A DNA stretch of 64,000 bases, taken from positions 124,438,752-124,502,751 of the forward strand of contig NC_090026.1 in assembly GCF_037176765.1 (NCBI RefSeq), given 5' to 3'. This document shows, piece by piece, positions 52,453 through 62,235 of the stretch. Origin of the DNA: Anolis sagrei. Taxonomy: Eukaryota > Chordata > Lepidosauria > Squamata > Anolidae. The translations under genes were made by a program, and so were the position numbers. The notes beneath the pieces are model-generated. The model ran no database searches, was not told the DNA's origin, and saw only the letters and a list, made by a program, of their open reading frames with translations. How positions within the stretch are numbered: the stretch's first letter is position 1; every line of letters begins with the position of its first letter.

Positions 52453-52870
52453 AATGCAACTGTCACCTGGTATGGCGACATCAATAATCCAGACTTTTTT
52501 CTTTTCCACAATTGTGATGTCTGGTGTGTTGTGTTCCAAAACTATGTCAGTCTATATTCGAAAGTTGCACAGAATTTTTGTGTGTTCATTTTTTCACTAC
52601 CTTTGCAGGTTTATGATCCCACCATTTCTTTATTGCTGGTAGGTGGTACTTGTGACATAAGTTCCAGTGAATCATCTGGGCAACAGAGTTGTGCCTTTGT
52701 TTGTAGTCCATCTGTGCGATTTTCTTGCAACAGCTGAGGATATGATTCATGGTTTCATCAGCTTCCTTGCACAGTCTGCATGTTGTGTCATCGGCTGATT
52801 TTTCAATCCTGATTTGCTGTGACATACTGTGTTTTTGTGTCAGTAAAATAATAATAATAATAATAATAAT
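52453..52870 (+). mobile_element. R4-like LINE with inverted internal part
   Basis: From about 52805 to 52870 the R4 3' UTR reads forward (TTTTTGTGTCAGTAAAATAAT, then AAT repeats). From 52805 down to 52453 the ORF reads in reverse (DDTTCRLCKEADETMNHILS, CHKYHLPAIKKWWDHKPAK, HNTPDITIVEKKKVWIIDVA). The C-x2-C...H-x4-C motif is the zinc knuckle before the endonuclease. This layout fits a twin-primed insertion. Confidence 0.75.
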
Positions 52871-53007
52871 AATAGTAGTAGTAGTAGTAACAGTAATAGT
52901 AATAATAACTTCCCCGGCAATGCCTTCTCTGTGATGAATATTACATTGTACCTTTACACTGGACTCTTGAAACTTGTATTAGTTTTGATTGGTGCAAACA
53001 GATTCCA

Positions 53008-53047
<40 letters not shown>
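52848..53047. repeat. (AAT)n/(AGT)n and (ATT)n microsatellites around the right inverted-repeat arm
   Basis: Trinucleotide repeats occupy about 52848-52906 and 53009-53047 on either side of the arm. Confidence 0.9.
52907..53008 (-). repeat. Right arm of a 102-bp inverted repeat
   Basis: AACTTCCCCGGCAATGCC...GGTGCAAACAGATTCCAA mirrors 50987-51088. Its left edge abuts an (AAT/AGT)n tract that ends the R4-like copy. Confidence 0.85.
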
Positions 53048-53104
53048 GAAGTGAACTAAGGATATAGTTGTAATGTCTTTAAAAAACACAAAGTTTAAAA
53101 AACT

Positions 53105-54215
53105 TGGCATTATACTAAATGTCCTTTGACCAGTATCTGGCCACTTGGCATGCCTCTGGTGTTGCTATAAGAAGGCCCTCCATTGTGCATGTGGCAGGGC
53201 TCAGGTTGCATTGTAATAGGTGGTCTGTGCTTTGCTCTTCTTCACACTCACATGTCATGGACTCTATTTTGTGACCCCATTTCTTAAGGTTGGCTCTGCA
53301 TCTCGTGGTGCCAGAGCACAGTCTGTTCTTCCAAGTCGCCCAGTCTTCTGTGTGCCCAGGAGGGAGTCTTTCATTTGGTATCATTTGGGTTGAGGTTCTG
53401 GGTTTTAGCCTGCCACTTATGGACTCTCGCTTGCTGAGGTGTTACTGAGAGTATCTCTGTAGATCTTAGAAAGCTATTTCTTGATTTAAGGTATTGGCAT
53501 GCTTGCTGATATCCGAACAGGGAATGGGCCGGAGATGTCATTGTGTTGGTCCTTTCATTACTGGCTGCTACTTTCCAGTAGATGTCAGGTAGTGGAATAC
53601 CGGTTAAACAGTATAATTTCTCCTGTGGTGTGAGGTGTAGACATCCTGTGATAACACAGCATGTCTCATTAAGAGCCTAAACCATTGTTTTAATGTGGTG
53701 AGATGTGTTCCAAACTGGGCATGCATACTCAGCAGCAGAGTAGCAAAGCACAAAGGCAGATGCCTTCACTGTATCTGGTTGTGATCCCCAGGTTGTGCCA
53801 GTCAGTTTTCCTTTGATATTGTTTCTAGTATCCACTTTTTGCTTGATATTCAAGCAGTGCTTCTTATAAGTCAAAGCACAGTCCAGAGTGACTCCCAGGT
53901 ATTTTGGTGTGCTGCAATGCTCCAATGGATTTTCTTCCCAGGTAATCCTCAGAGCTCGAGATGCTTGTCTGTTCTTAAGATGATAGGCACATGTCTGTAT
54001 TTTAGATGGATTAGGAATCAACTGGTTTTCTCTGTATTAAGCAGTAATAGAACATAAAGCTTCGGAGAGCTTCTGTTCAAGCATTTCAAAGCTGCCTGCT
54101 TGAGTGGTGATGGCACGATCATCAGCATAGATTAAACTCTATGTCTCTCCTGGCAGTGGCTGATCATTTGTGTAAATGTTAAACACTGGTGGAGTGAGCA
54201 CACCATATGCTTCTC
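53105..54215 (-). mobile_element. LINE reverse-transcriptase fragment (clade unresolved)
   Basis: The minus strand holds the RT catalytic motif IYADD (about 54117-54131), then LIPNPSKIQTCAYHLKNRQA, CSTPKYLGVTLDCALTYKKH and SAAEYACPVWNTSHH. Downstream come MIPNERLPPGHTEDWATWKN and ECEEEQSTDHLLQCN, a zinc-knuckle-like end. Stops and frameshifts separate the frames, so it is a dead copy. Confidence 0.8.
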
Positions 54216-54955
54216 ATATTATTTTTTATGCCCCGCTTTATCTCCCCCAAAGTTGATTCAAAGTGTCTTAACATAAAAACATTAGCATACAATTTGAAAT
54301 ATACAAATATACAAGCATTAAAACAGAATTAAACAAACAGTATTAAAATGTTCACATTCAAACATATTTAATGCATATTCGACTTACTTTGGGGTCGAGA
54401 AAAATATAAGTGCCAAAGCAAAGCATGACTTCCAAAGAAGTCTGTATTCTAATGTTTAGATTATAAAGAGAGTTACTCATTTGGTAATGAGAGTTAGATG
54501 GTGTTAAAGAGCAACCTGGTTTAGAGTCAATGTACCACTTGTAAAGAAAACATTTGTTTATCAAGTAACTATCTTCATCATTCGCTCTTTGCATCTGTTG
54601 CTCTTATTTCACCTTTGGCTCTTGTGCAGCTTGTGCAGCTTCATCCTTTTGTAGGCAATCGTGCAATATCGGGCAACAACTCCCATGAGCATCAGTCAGT
54701 AGTAGAGTGATAGAACTTTGCAATACAAAATGTTCAAGGACATCCCTAAGGATGTAGTTATAGAAGGCGAGAATATAAAGACATTGCCCCTAAATTCTTT
54801 CTTCTCCCCGTGAAATTTTCCTTTAGTTAAATTCCTCCTTGTAGTGTAGATGGCTTTGTTTACAGATTAATGCTGTTTGTACTATGTAATGTGCAGCATT
54901 TATGTATATAGCTTTCCCCTCATGTTCTTTTATATACAGAAAATGCCTTAACATT
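54216..54955. other. Intergenic sequence, mostly unrecognised
   Basis: 54216-54290 (TTTTTTATGCCCCGCTTTATCTCCCC) looks like an L2-type 3' end in reverse. The remainder has no named element or exon. Confidence 0.4.
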
Positions 54956-54974
54956 TATTATTATTATTATTATT

Positions 54975-55554
54975 TTCTGGGTTGTTGTAGGTTTTTCCAG
55001 TTATATATGGCCATGTTCTAGAGGCATTTTCTCCTGGCGTTTCACCTGCATCTATGGCAAGCATCCTCAGAGGTAGTGAGGTCTGTTGGAACTAGGAAAA
55101 TGGGTTTATATATCTGTGGAATGACCAGGGTGAGACAAAGGACTCTTGTCTGCTGGAGCTAGGTGTGAATGTTTTAACTGCCCACCTTGATTGGTATTTG
55201 ATGGCTTGGCAGTGCCTGGAGCAATCTTTTGTTGAGAGGTGGTTAGATGTGCCTGATTGTTTCCTCTCTGTTGTTTTGCTGTTGTAATTTTAGAGTTTTT
55301 TAATACTGGTAGCCAGATTTTGTTCATTTTCGTGGTTTCCTCCTTTCTGTTGAAATTGTCCACATGCTTGTGGATTTCAATGGCTTCTCTGTGTAGTCTG
55401 ACATGGTGGTTGTGAGAGTGGTCCAGCATTTCTGTGTTCTCAAATAATATAGATGCAGGTGAAACGTCAGGAGAAAATGCCTCTAGAACATGGCCACATA
55501 GCCCGGAAAAACCTACAACAACCCAGTGAAGGCCATGAAAGCCTTCGACAATAC
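54975..55554 (-). mobile_element. Penelope-like element with inverted termini (580 bp)
   Basis: The left end GGGTTGTTGTAGGTTTTTCC...TTTCACCTGCATCTATGGCA is mirrored at the right by ATGCAGGTGAAACGTCAGGA...CCTACAACAACCCAGTGAAGG. The minus strand between encodes [20 protein letters not shown], a motif I associate with the C-terminal part of Penelope-like ORFs near the GIY-YIG domain. Confidence 0.78.
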
Positions 55555-55740
55555 ATTATTATTTACGTCACATTTATCCACCCTTTTCAGCCCAAAGGCA
55601 ACTGAAAAAAAAATACTTTGGTTCCTAAATTGATAGCATTACATACAGTGAGCTGCTGAAAATTCTTTCCAAAAGAAACCTTTGTTTAGCTGTGTTCTTA
55701 TTCCCTTGGTAAGTTTGTCTACTTCCTTTCCTTTGGATTT

Positions 55741-55950
55741 TTTTTCCATGCCAGGAGCAACTTGAGAAACTGCAAGTTGTTTCTGGTGTGAGAGAATTGG
55801 CCATCTGCAAGAACGTTTTGCAGGGGATGCCCGGATGTTTTACCATCTCTCATGTCCCCGCATGAGAAGCTGGAGCTGACCGATGGGAGCTCACCCTGCT
55901 CCCCAAATTTGAACTGCTGACCTTTAGGTCAGCACTCCTGTCGGCCAGAA
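55741..55950 (-). mobile_element. tRNA-derived SINE, single-unit copy, reverse orientation
   Basis: CCATGCCAGGAGCAACTTGAG, CAGGGGATGCCCGGATGTTTT and GAACTGCTGACCTTTAGGTCAGC. It is the unexpanded counterpart of the array at 48725-50003. Confidence 0.85.
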
Positions 55951-56454
55951 ATTTGAAGAGAGAATAAATATTTTATTGGAGGGTGGGATTCTTCTTTGGG
56001 AATTCTTCTTTCCTCATCCCACAACTACAACCCTGAAGCTAATAATCCCTGCTCAATACCATATATTGCTTCCTTGTCAATATAAACAACATATAATCAC
56101 TGCATCAATTACATCATTATCTACATTAGTTGGATATTTTGTGCTTTCATGCTTCTTATAACATCCCTGAATTGTGCATAATGGCTCAATGTCCTCACAA
56201 CAGTGTGACATTCCTGTCATCTTTCAGGTATTTTCAACGCGTCCAGATTGAACTACCCGTCCCAGCATCCACACTCTCACTGATAGTTTTACCTAGCACG
56301 AGTGGAGGTGGCTAATAGTTCCCATGATGGGTATCTCTGTGTTAATCCAATCTGAGTTTTAGTCTGACCTTTAAAGAAGCAAGCTAAAACATTGAAACTA
56401 TTTTGGAGTCAACATTCAGCACCTTGGATAGCTCAGGTCTTAGAGGGAATTGCT
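55951..56454. other. Intergenic sequence without a recognised element
   Basis: No exon-like frame or named repeat. Confidence 0.35.
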
Positions 56455-56535
56455 TCCAGGGTTGCATCTGCACTGGAGAATTAATGCGATTTGAGGCCAC
56501 CTTAACTGCCATAGCTCAATGCTATGGAATCATGT
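56455..56535. mobile_element. Palindromic MITE, left half
   Basis: GTTGCATCTGCACTGGAGAATTAATG and GCCATAGCTCAATGCTATGGAATC match the family at 17168. The right half is missing. Confidence 0.6.
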
Positions 56536-56999
56536 TTCATTCCCCACAGTGTTGATGGAAGGGCGTTTCAAATTTTGAAAGTATTGCTTGTGTTTTCTAG
56601 GGTGCATGGCCATGTATGTGTCTTCCATTCTAAGAATTGGTCTATTCTAAATTTCTGACCTCCTTGTTGAGAAAAAACTCCATAATAGGTAAACGAAAAT
56701 GCATTAGGATTATATGTTAGCCCAGGTCAACACCTCAGATCTCCATCACGAGGCAAGAAGGGCAGGCCGGGCCAGCAATTTATTCATTCATTTAACACAT
56801 TCAAAATATGTTTGCCAGCCAGAAGCAAATAAATATACAAAGCTCGGACACTGATTGACAGAAATCAGTCATGAAACAGTTTTCGCCTTAAGGCTTACAG
56901 TCAAAAAGACATGTCAGAAACGAGGAAAAGGTTGGGATGAAAAAGAGAAACTACCCCACTCAGATAATAATTCTTAGTTACAAGACGTAAACACAAACT

Positions 57000-57176
57000 T
57001 GTACACATAATGGTTGCTGGATGATGCTGAGAATTATTGTGGTAGTGTTACAAGGTCTTTCATCTCCTCTGCAAAAGAGTGCTGATGTATCATTGAACTA
57101 CAGCTCCCATGATTCCATAGCATTGAGCCATGGCTGTTAAAATGGTGTCAAACTGCATTAATTGTATAGTATAGAA
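57000..57176. mobile_element. Palindromic MITE, right half, cut by a hAT element
   Basis: TTACAAGGTCTTTCATCTCC, TGAACTACAGCTCCCATGATTCC and GTCAAACTGCATTAATTGTATAG are the family's centre and right arm. The element at 57177 is inserted at its end. Confidence 0.65.
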
Positions 57177-58072
57177 CAGGTATGGGCAAATCCATGCCCG
57201 AGGACCAGATGCAGCCCTTTGGGCTCTTTTCTCAGGCCCTCCTCTCTCCCACCATCTATCCTTTCTTCCTTCCTTCTCTCTTTCCTTCCTCCTTCCCTTC
57301 CTTCCCTCCCTCCTTTCCTCTTTACTCCCTCCTTCCCTTTCTTCCTTCCTCCTTCCTTCCTTCCTTTCTTCCCTTTTGTCTTTCCTCCCTCCCTTTCTTT
57401 CCCCCCTCCCTTCCTCCATTCCCTTCCACCATTCCTTCCTTCCATCCTTCCCTTCCTATCTTCCTTCCTTCCTTCTCTTTTTCCTTCCTCCTTTCCTCCT
57501 GGGGAATGTGTGGCTGGGAGAAGAGGGAACATGGGAACCATGTTTCAAGATCTCAAAGGGTGTCCCATTGAGGAGGAAGGGGAAAAACTGACTTTCTGCT
57601 CTCGGGACCAGGGCACAAGGGAGCAATGGTTTCAAATGGCAGGGAAAGAGATTCGACTGAAAAAATAAGAGCTGTTGGAGAGTGGCATAGGCTACCTGGG
57701 AGTGTGGTGGATCTCCTTCTCTGGAGGCTTTTCTGCAGAGGCAGTCTATTGGGAGTGCTTTGATTGTGCCTTCTTGGATGGCATGGGGGTTGGACTGGAT
57801 ATTCTAGGATTCTCGGATTCTATCTCAGAAGTAGGCAATATGGGATCTTATGGATACAGTTTTTCTCTCCTGACTACCATCTCATCCTGACCAATGCTAA
57901 CCCTTTTGGGAGCTAAACATTTCCTGTCTTTCCTTTACTTTCTGCCTCCAAAAGAGAGGAAGGGGAGGAAAGGGCAGGGAGGGGGCTTGGGGAGAAACCC
58001 CTTCCTCCTCGCCCACCTACATTGCTCCGGCCCGCCATGTGTCCCCCTAATTAGAAAGTTTGCCCATGCCTA
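57177..58072. mobile_element. Non-autonomous hAT element (896 bp) with polypyrimidine tract and CR1 insert
   Basis: The ends CAGGTATGGGCAAA and TTTGCCCATGCCTA are flanked by the 8-bp repeat GTATAGAA (57169-57176 and 58073-58080). Inside are a CT-rich CTTCC tract (about 57240-57500) and a CR1 3' fragment (about 57670-57815, GTTGGACTGGATATTCTAGG). The ends match the short foldback MITE at 46170. Confidence 0.82.
57240..57500. repeat. Polypyrimidine (CTTC)n-type tract, ~260 bp
   Basis: Nearly every base on the plus strand is C or T. Long frames in it encode only S, P, F and L (plus strand) or E, G, R and K (minus strand) and are not genes. Confidence 0.95.
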
Positions 58073-58080
58073 GTATAGAA

Positions 58081-58457
58081 TTACCCAAGTGCTCCAGAGA
58101 TCCAGGGTTCAAATCCCAAACTGAGCCATGAAACCCACTGGGTGAACTTAAGCAAGTCACATCCTCTCAGTCTCAGAGAAACCAATGACAACCCCTCTTT
58201 GAATAAATCTTTCCAAGAAAACCCCATTGTAGAGTCTTGCCGTAGGTCAGAAATGACTTGAAGGCACTTAACGACAATACAAATAAGTTGCATATCAAGG
58301 GGCAATGTGCAAAAGAGCATATATAAATTTTCTTGCGTGGCCTCAAACTTCCAAATGTCATAATGAATTAATCTTAAAACCAGAATAAGGAGAATGTGGG
58401 AAACCAAAAGCAACCAATTTCTCCCACCCCTAATATAATGCCAAACTTAAGCCATAC
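58081..58457. other. Intergenic or intronic sequence without a recognised element
   Basis: Contains GGTTCAAATCCCAAACTGAGCC near 58107, possibly a worn SINE fragment. Otherwise unassigned. Confidence 0.35.
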
Positions 58458-58527
58458 CTGATAAAAGTCTGTGGAGCTCAAGCACTTCCAGGAAAAGATA
58501 TCCCACAAATTGTTTTGCATCAACTGG
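58458..58527 (-). other. Candidate isolated exon (70 bp)
   Basis: The minus strand shows a pyrimidine-rich acceptor (GGTTCTTACCTTCGTCCAACAG) and a good donor (ATCAG|GTATGG) around an open 70-bp segment. One frame reads LMQNNLWDIFSWKCLSSTDF. It lies 7.7 kb upstream of the SLC22A13 start on the same strand, so it could be a 5' exon. If spliced to 50799 it would form a short upstream frame ending before MVEF. I do not recognise it as any known gene. Splice-like borders can arise by chance. Confidence 0.3.
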
Positions 58528-59014
58528 CTGTTGGACGAAGGTAAGAACCATCTGGGTTCACACCTTGCCTTTTAACCCCACCTTTTCCCTGTGTCAGAAC
58601 TTGCTTGCAGGCTATTCACTTCCTTGATTGCAGAGGTGGCTTTGTTAGTGTCTTCGAGAAAAACAATAGCACCATTCAAGACTATTTATTTATTATGTTA
58701 ATATAGTATAACAATATATCCCCACCTATATTGAAAGATCTGAGGCCTGGTCATCAATCAAATAGAACAAATGAGAACCAGAAAAAAATAGTTATCAATG
58801 GTTCCCAACCTTTGGTCCTCCAGGTGTTTTGGACTTCAGGTCTCAAAATTCCTGACAGTTGGTCAACCTACACCTGGAGAACCAAAGGTTGGGACCCACT
58901 GGTTTAGATAGATCAAGTGCATATGAAATAGGGTGAGACAGTTTTAAGACCAAGTTTATTAGAATTTGGGGATAAATCAATGAGGTTCAAAGATGTCCAT
59001 AAACAGCAATGTCT
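58528..59014. other. Non-coding sequence with a foldback MITE
   Basis: At 58795-58905, ATGGTTCCCAACCTTTGGTCC pairs with GGACCAAAGGTTGGGAACC-type sequence at the right (AACCAAAGGTTGGGACCCACTGG). This is a hAT-type foldback. The rest is unassigned. Confidence 0.5.
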
Positions 59015-59170
59015 TTACTTGGCATCTAAATGAAACCAGAGATGGTGCCAATTGGGCCTCTAAGGAGAGGGCATTTCACCATGGAGTGCCACAACTGAGA
59101 AGGTCCTCTCCCATGTCCTAACATGGCCTAACTGTTGGGACACAAGAGAAGACCTTCCCCAGAAGACCTG
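59015..59170 (-). mobile_element. L2 LINE ORF fragment (degraded)
   Basis: GGAGAGGGCATTTCACCATGG and AAGGTCCTCTCCCATGTCC are worn versions of the L2 ORF2 end seen at 15398-15905. Confidence 0.5.
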
Positions 59171-59765
59171 GCACACATACGGAGAAAAGCTCCCACAAGT
59201 AAAGTGTGTCCTACTGTCCTCCATATCTAGAGGAAATACATTCTTGGACTCTGTATGGGTGTATGAACCTGCTGGTAATAGTATACTAAAACTTCCATTG
59301 GAAGTTGACCATAGTTGTGCTGGAGGGCCTAGGAGCACAACATGGCGAATTCATCTTCTCATCTGTGGCACCCCATTGTGACTCCTCTCTGGGCATTACT
59401 ATGTCTTCTATGGTCAGCTCCAGTGGAAGCACACTATAGAATCACCTGGTGGACCTAGGAAATGCCTAGAGATGACGTATTTTATCATATACAGGTAAGT
59501 CAAACCATGGGCCTTGTGGATATGGGGGATTACACCATTTCAGGGTCCCAGTTTGAGCTGATCTAGTTGTGGGTATGGGGATTATATTGTATCAAGGTCT
59601 CATTTGAACCCATCTATTTTAGCAACAAATTCCATAGATCAAAATCTGCTTTCTCAAATGCAATCAGATTTAATATCCAAGCTTCAAAACACTATGTATA
59701 GGCTTCACAGGTTGGACTTGGTAGTTGATTGCTTCCAGATCAAGATTTTAGTTCAGACTTTAAAG
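59171..59765. other. Non-coding sequence without a recognised element
   Basis: No exon or named repeat. Confidence 0.35.
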
Positions 59766-59900
59766 CAGTGGTTCTCAACCTGGGGTCCCCAGATGTTTTT
59801 GGCCTACAACTCCCAGAAATCCCAGCCAGTTTACCAGCTGTTAGGATTTCTGGGAGTTGTAGGCCAAAAACATCTGGGGACCCCAGGTTGAGAACCACTG
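59766..59900. mobile_element. Perfect-looking foldback hAT MITE (135 bp)
   Basis: The left arm CAGTGGTTCTCAACCTGGGG continues for about 60 bp and is repeated in reverse to CCCCAGGTTGAGAACCACTG. It is flanked by the exact 8-bp repeat CTTTAAAG (59758-59765 and 59901-59908). The near-identity of the arms suggests a recent insertion or arm homogenisation. Confidence 0.92.
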
Positions 59901-60696
59901 CTTTAAAGGGACTATTTTAGGAAGCTAGATCCTAACCCAGAATAGATTCAGCACCTTGGAGAGTTTCTTCAAAGGTTAGACTCAAAAGGCAACTTGACAC
60001 CACCCAAGTGACATGAAAGCCCCCAGAGCACGAATAGGAAAAAGTGAATTGCAGTCCACCAGAGGTCATTGTATGATAAATCTGTTGGTCCTTATTGTTC
60101 TCCTTCCTTACACAGAACAGAACACCTTTAAGCCAAAAGAACACACTGCATGATGAAAGCCTTTGCATCATAGATGGGGATTGGCCGCTAAGATCTTCAC
60201 CTGCTAACTAATTAAGGGCTTGCCATGGCAGTAATTATGTAGGTGAAGCAAAGCAAGCCTTCAGAGTACAGAAAGGCCACTGTGCTCTGAAGACAGGACA
60301 AACCTGTTGCTTCTAAGGAAGGTTTTGCTTTCTCCTGCCACCAACTCTTAGCCCTAATTTTCAAAGGAAATCTGCACAACAGCCTCCTCGAAACCAAAGC
60401 TGTTGGATTATAGCTTCCATAATTCCTGCACAACATAGCACCAGAGATGGGAAGTGTGTCATTCTCCTAGCATTATTCATGCTTTGCTCTCCTGGCAATG
60501 AGTTGAACAATATCATGAAGGATACATAACTGCTATATCTGCTGGATACAGAAATGATCTGCTCGTGGACTTTCAGGAGGAAGACTATCAAAGGTCCTTG
60601 GCAATCCCTCTTAGGAATGGGCCAAATACTGAAAAAATTCCAAAAACGATCAAAAAATGTTTTACAAGCGTGATTTTCCTGCTTTTTGGCAAGGGG
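59901..60696. other. Non-coding sequence without a recognised element
   Basis: Short unrecognised frames only. Confidence 0.35.
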
Positions 60697-61235
60697 TTAT
60701 TATTGTTGTTGTTGTTATTATTATTATTATTATTATTTACTATTTAGAGTTTTTATAACCCGGTCTTCTCGACCTCCAGAGAGGGACTCAGGCCAGCTAA
60801 CAACAGAGGATTCAATACAGTAAGATAAAGCAAATATACATCATCAATATAAATACATTAAAAAGAATTCATACAAATTACAAAAAAGTCAGTCCGTCAG
60901 AGTGAAATCACAAATTCATCGCCATCCGCCAGTAGGTCAGCAGTTATTGACTCAATCATCATTCTGCAAATGCAGTATCCCAAAGCCATGATTTTACCAG
61001 CTTTCTAAAAGTTAGGAGGGAAGAGGCAGATCTAATCTCGGGAGTTCCAGAGCCAAGGGGCCACCACCGAGAAGGCCCTGTCCCTCGTTCCCACCAAACG
61101 CGATTGCAAAGGAGGTGGGACTGAGAGCAGGGCCCCTCCAGAAGATCTTAACAACCTTGATGGTTCATAGGGGAGAATCCGTTCAGACAGGTAAATTGGG
61201 CCAGAACCGTTTAGGGATTTATAGGTCAATACCAG
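60697..61235 (-). mobile_element. L2 LINE 3' end, reverse orientation
   Basis: A (TTG/TTA)n tail at 60697-60738, the 3' UTR, and on the minus strand the ORF2 end MLVLTYKSLNGSGPIYLSER and GTRDRAFSVVAPWLWNS. Confidence 0.85.
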
Positions 61236-61312
61236 CATGATTGGCAGGGTTGGACTGGATGACCCACGAGATCTCTTCCAACTCATAAAATCATAGATTC
61301 TACAATTCTATG
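61236..61312 (+). mobile_element. CR1 LINE 3' tip
   Basis: GCAGGGTTGGACTGGATGACCC, then CTCTTCCAACTCATAAAATCATAG and an ATTCTATG tail. It is only about 75 bp. Confidence 0.75.
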
Positions 61313-62190
61313 TTGAGAAACCCCGATGAGAACAATCCTGGACCAGTGATGACACACAATATGTTTGTGGTTGATCTTTTTTTTAGATATTAGAACTTTC
61401 TTCACAGGGAGTACCATTTTTTTCTGCATAGTAAATTTCTTACCCAAAGCAACCAAGTGTGAATTTTGCACAGGAAAAAAAAATGTGGGTTGTAAATAGT
61501 CTTTGGAAGCTGCAAAGCTCTCTGGGAATTTTTGAGATCTTCCAACACAATTCTGTGATAGCCTCCAGCAGAAGTAATTCGTTCCAGTAGTGTTTGCTCT
61601 TACCAGTGGTTTCCTGTTTCCAACTGTAGGTACAGCCGTGCTATATATCCAGAGTTATATATGCCTGTTATACTTGTTTACTCTGCAAAACTCTATTGTA
61701 AGAAATGTTCCAATATATTCTTACCCTAAAACAGGACCTCCCATGTAGACTATGCCAATTCAATGTATTCCGCTGCCCATTCCCACAGTATTCCATTCCT
61801 ATGTCCAACTGATGCTCAACAATCTATAACTACTGAGCATGCTCAGTCCTCACTGAATTGCTTTCAGGGAAGGCAAGGTTTGGCTTCCATTTCAGAGAAG
61901 TTCTTGGAGGACACATCTCAGCAGTGGATGAAACCAAAAGAAGTGACTCCCCAAGATCTAAAGATGTCCATTCCTGGTGTAAATAATCATGCATGACATC
62001 AGTGCTTCCCAAACTTCAGTGTTTGGGACTTCAAAAATTCCTAAAAGCTGGCCAATTTGGCTGGGGCTTTTGGGAATTGAACATCTGTCAGAACAAAGTC
62101 TGGGACCAACAGAGTCTGGTATCATATACACCTGTGTATGTTCCCTTTCACAGGCAGACAAAGCTTTGTTTTTTGGGTGTTATGCAATAG
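61313..62190. other. Non-coding sequence, with a worn foldback MITE
   Basis: 61999-62080 (CAGTGCTTCCCAAACTTCAG...AAAAGCTGGCCAATTTGGCTGGGGCTTTTGGGAATT) resembles the hAT foldback family. Nothing else is recognised. Confidence 0.4.
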
Positions 62191-62235
62191 ATATTAGGTT
62201 AGGCGATCCCTCATTGTCCAAGCAGGATTGTGGCT
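62191..62235 (-). mobile_element. LINE 3' tip, same family as 7084-7924
   Basis: TTAGGCGATCCCTCATTGTCCAAG matches the 3' end of the LINE at 7084 (TTAGGCGATCCCTCGTTGGACGAG). Its more internal part may be the piece at 63359, displaced by the L2. Confidence 0.6.

Noticed and set aside
52078-52539. A 153-residue gene
   Set aside because: It is a fusion of R4-like and CR1 reading frames, not a host gene.
57158-57668. Long serine/proline- or lysine/glutamate-rich open frames
   Set aside because: They are translations of the polypyrimidine tract.
58469-58541. Plus-strand exon reading VELKHFQEKISHKLFCINWL
   Set aside because: The donor (GAAG|GTAAGA) is good, but the acceptor side (GCCATACCTGATAAAAG) lacks a pyrimidine tract. 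The minus-strand reading has better borders on both sides. Neither matches a gene I know.
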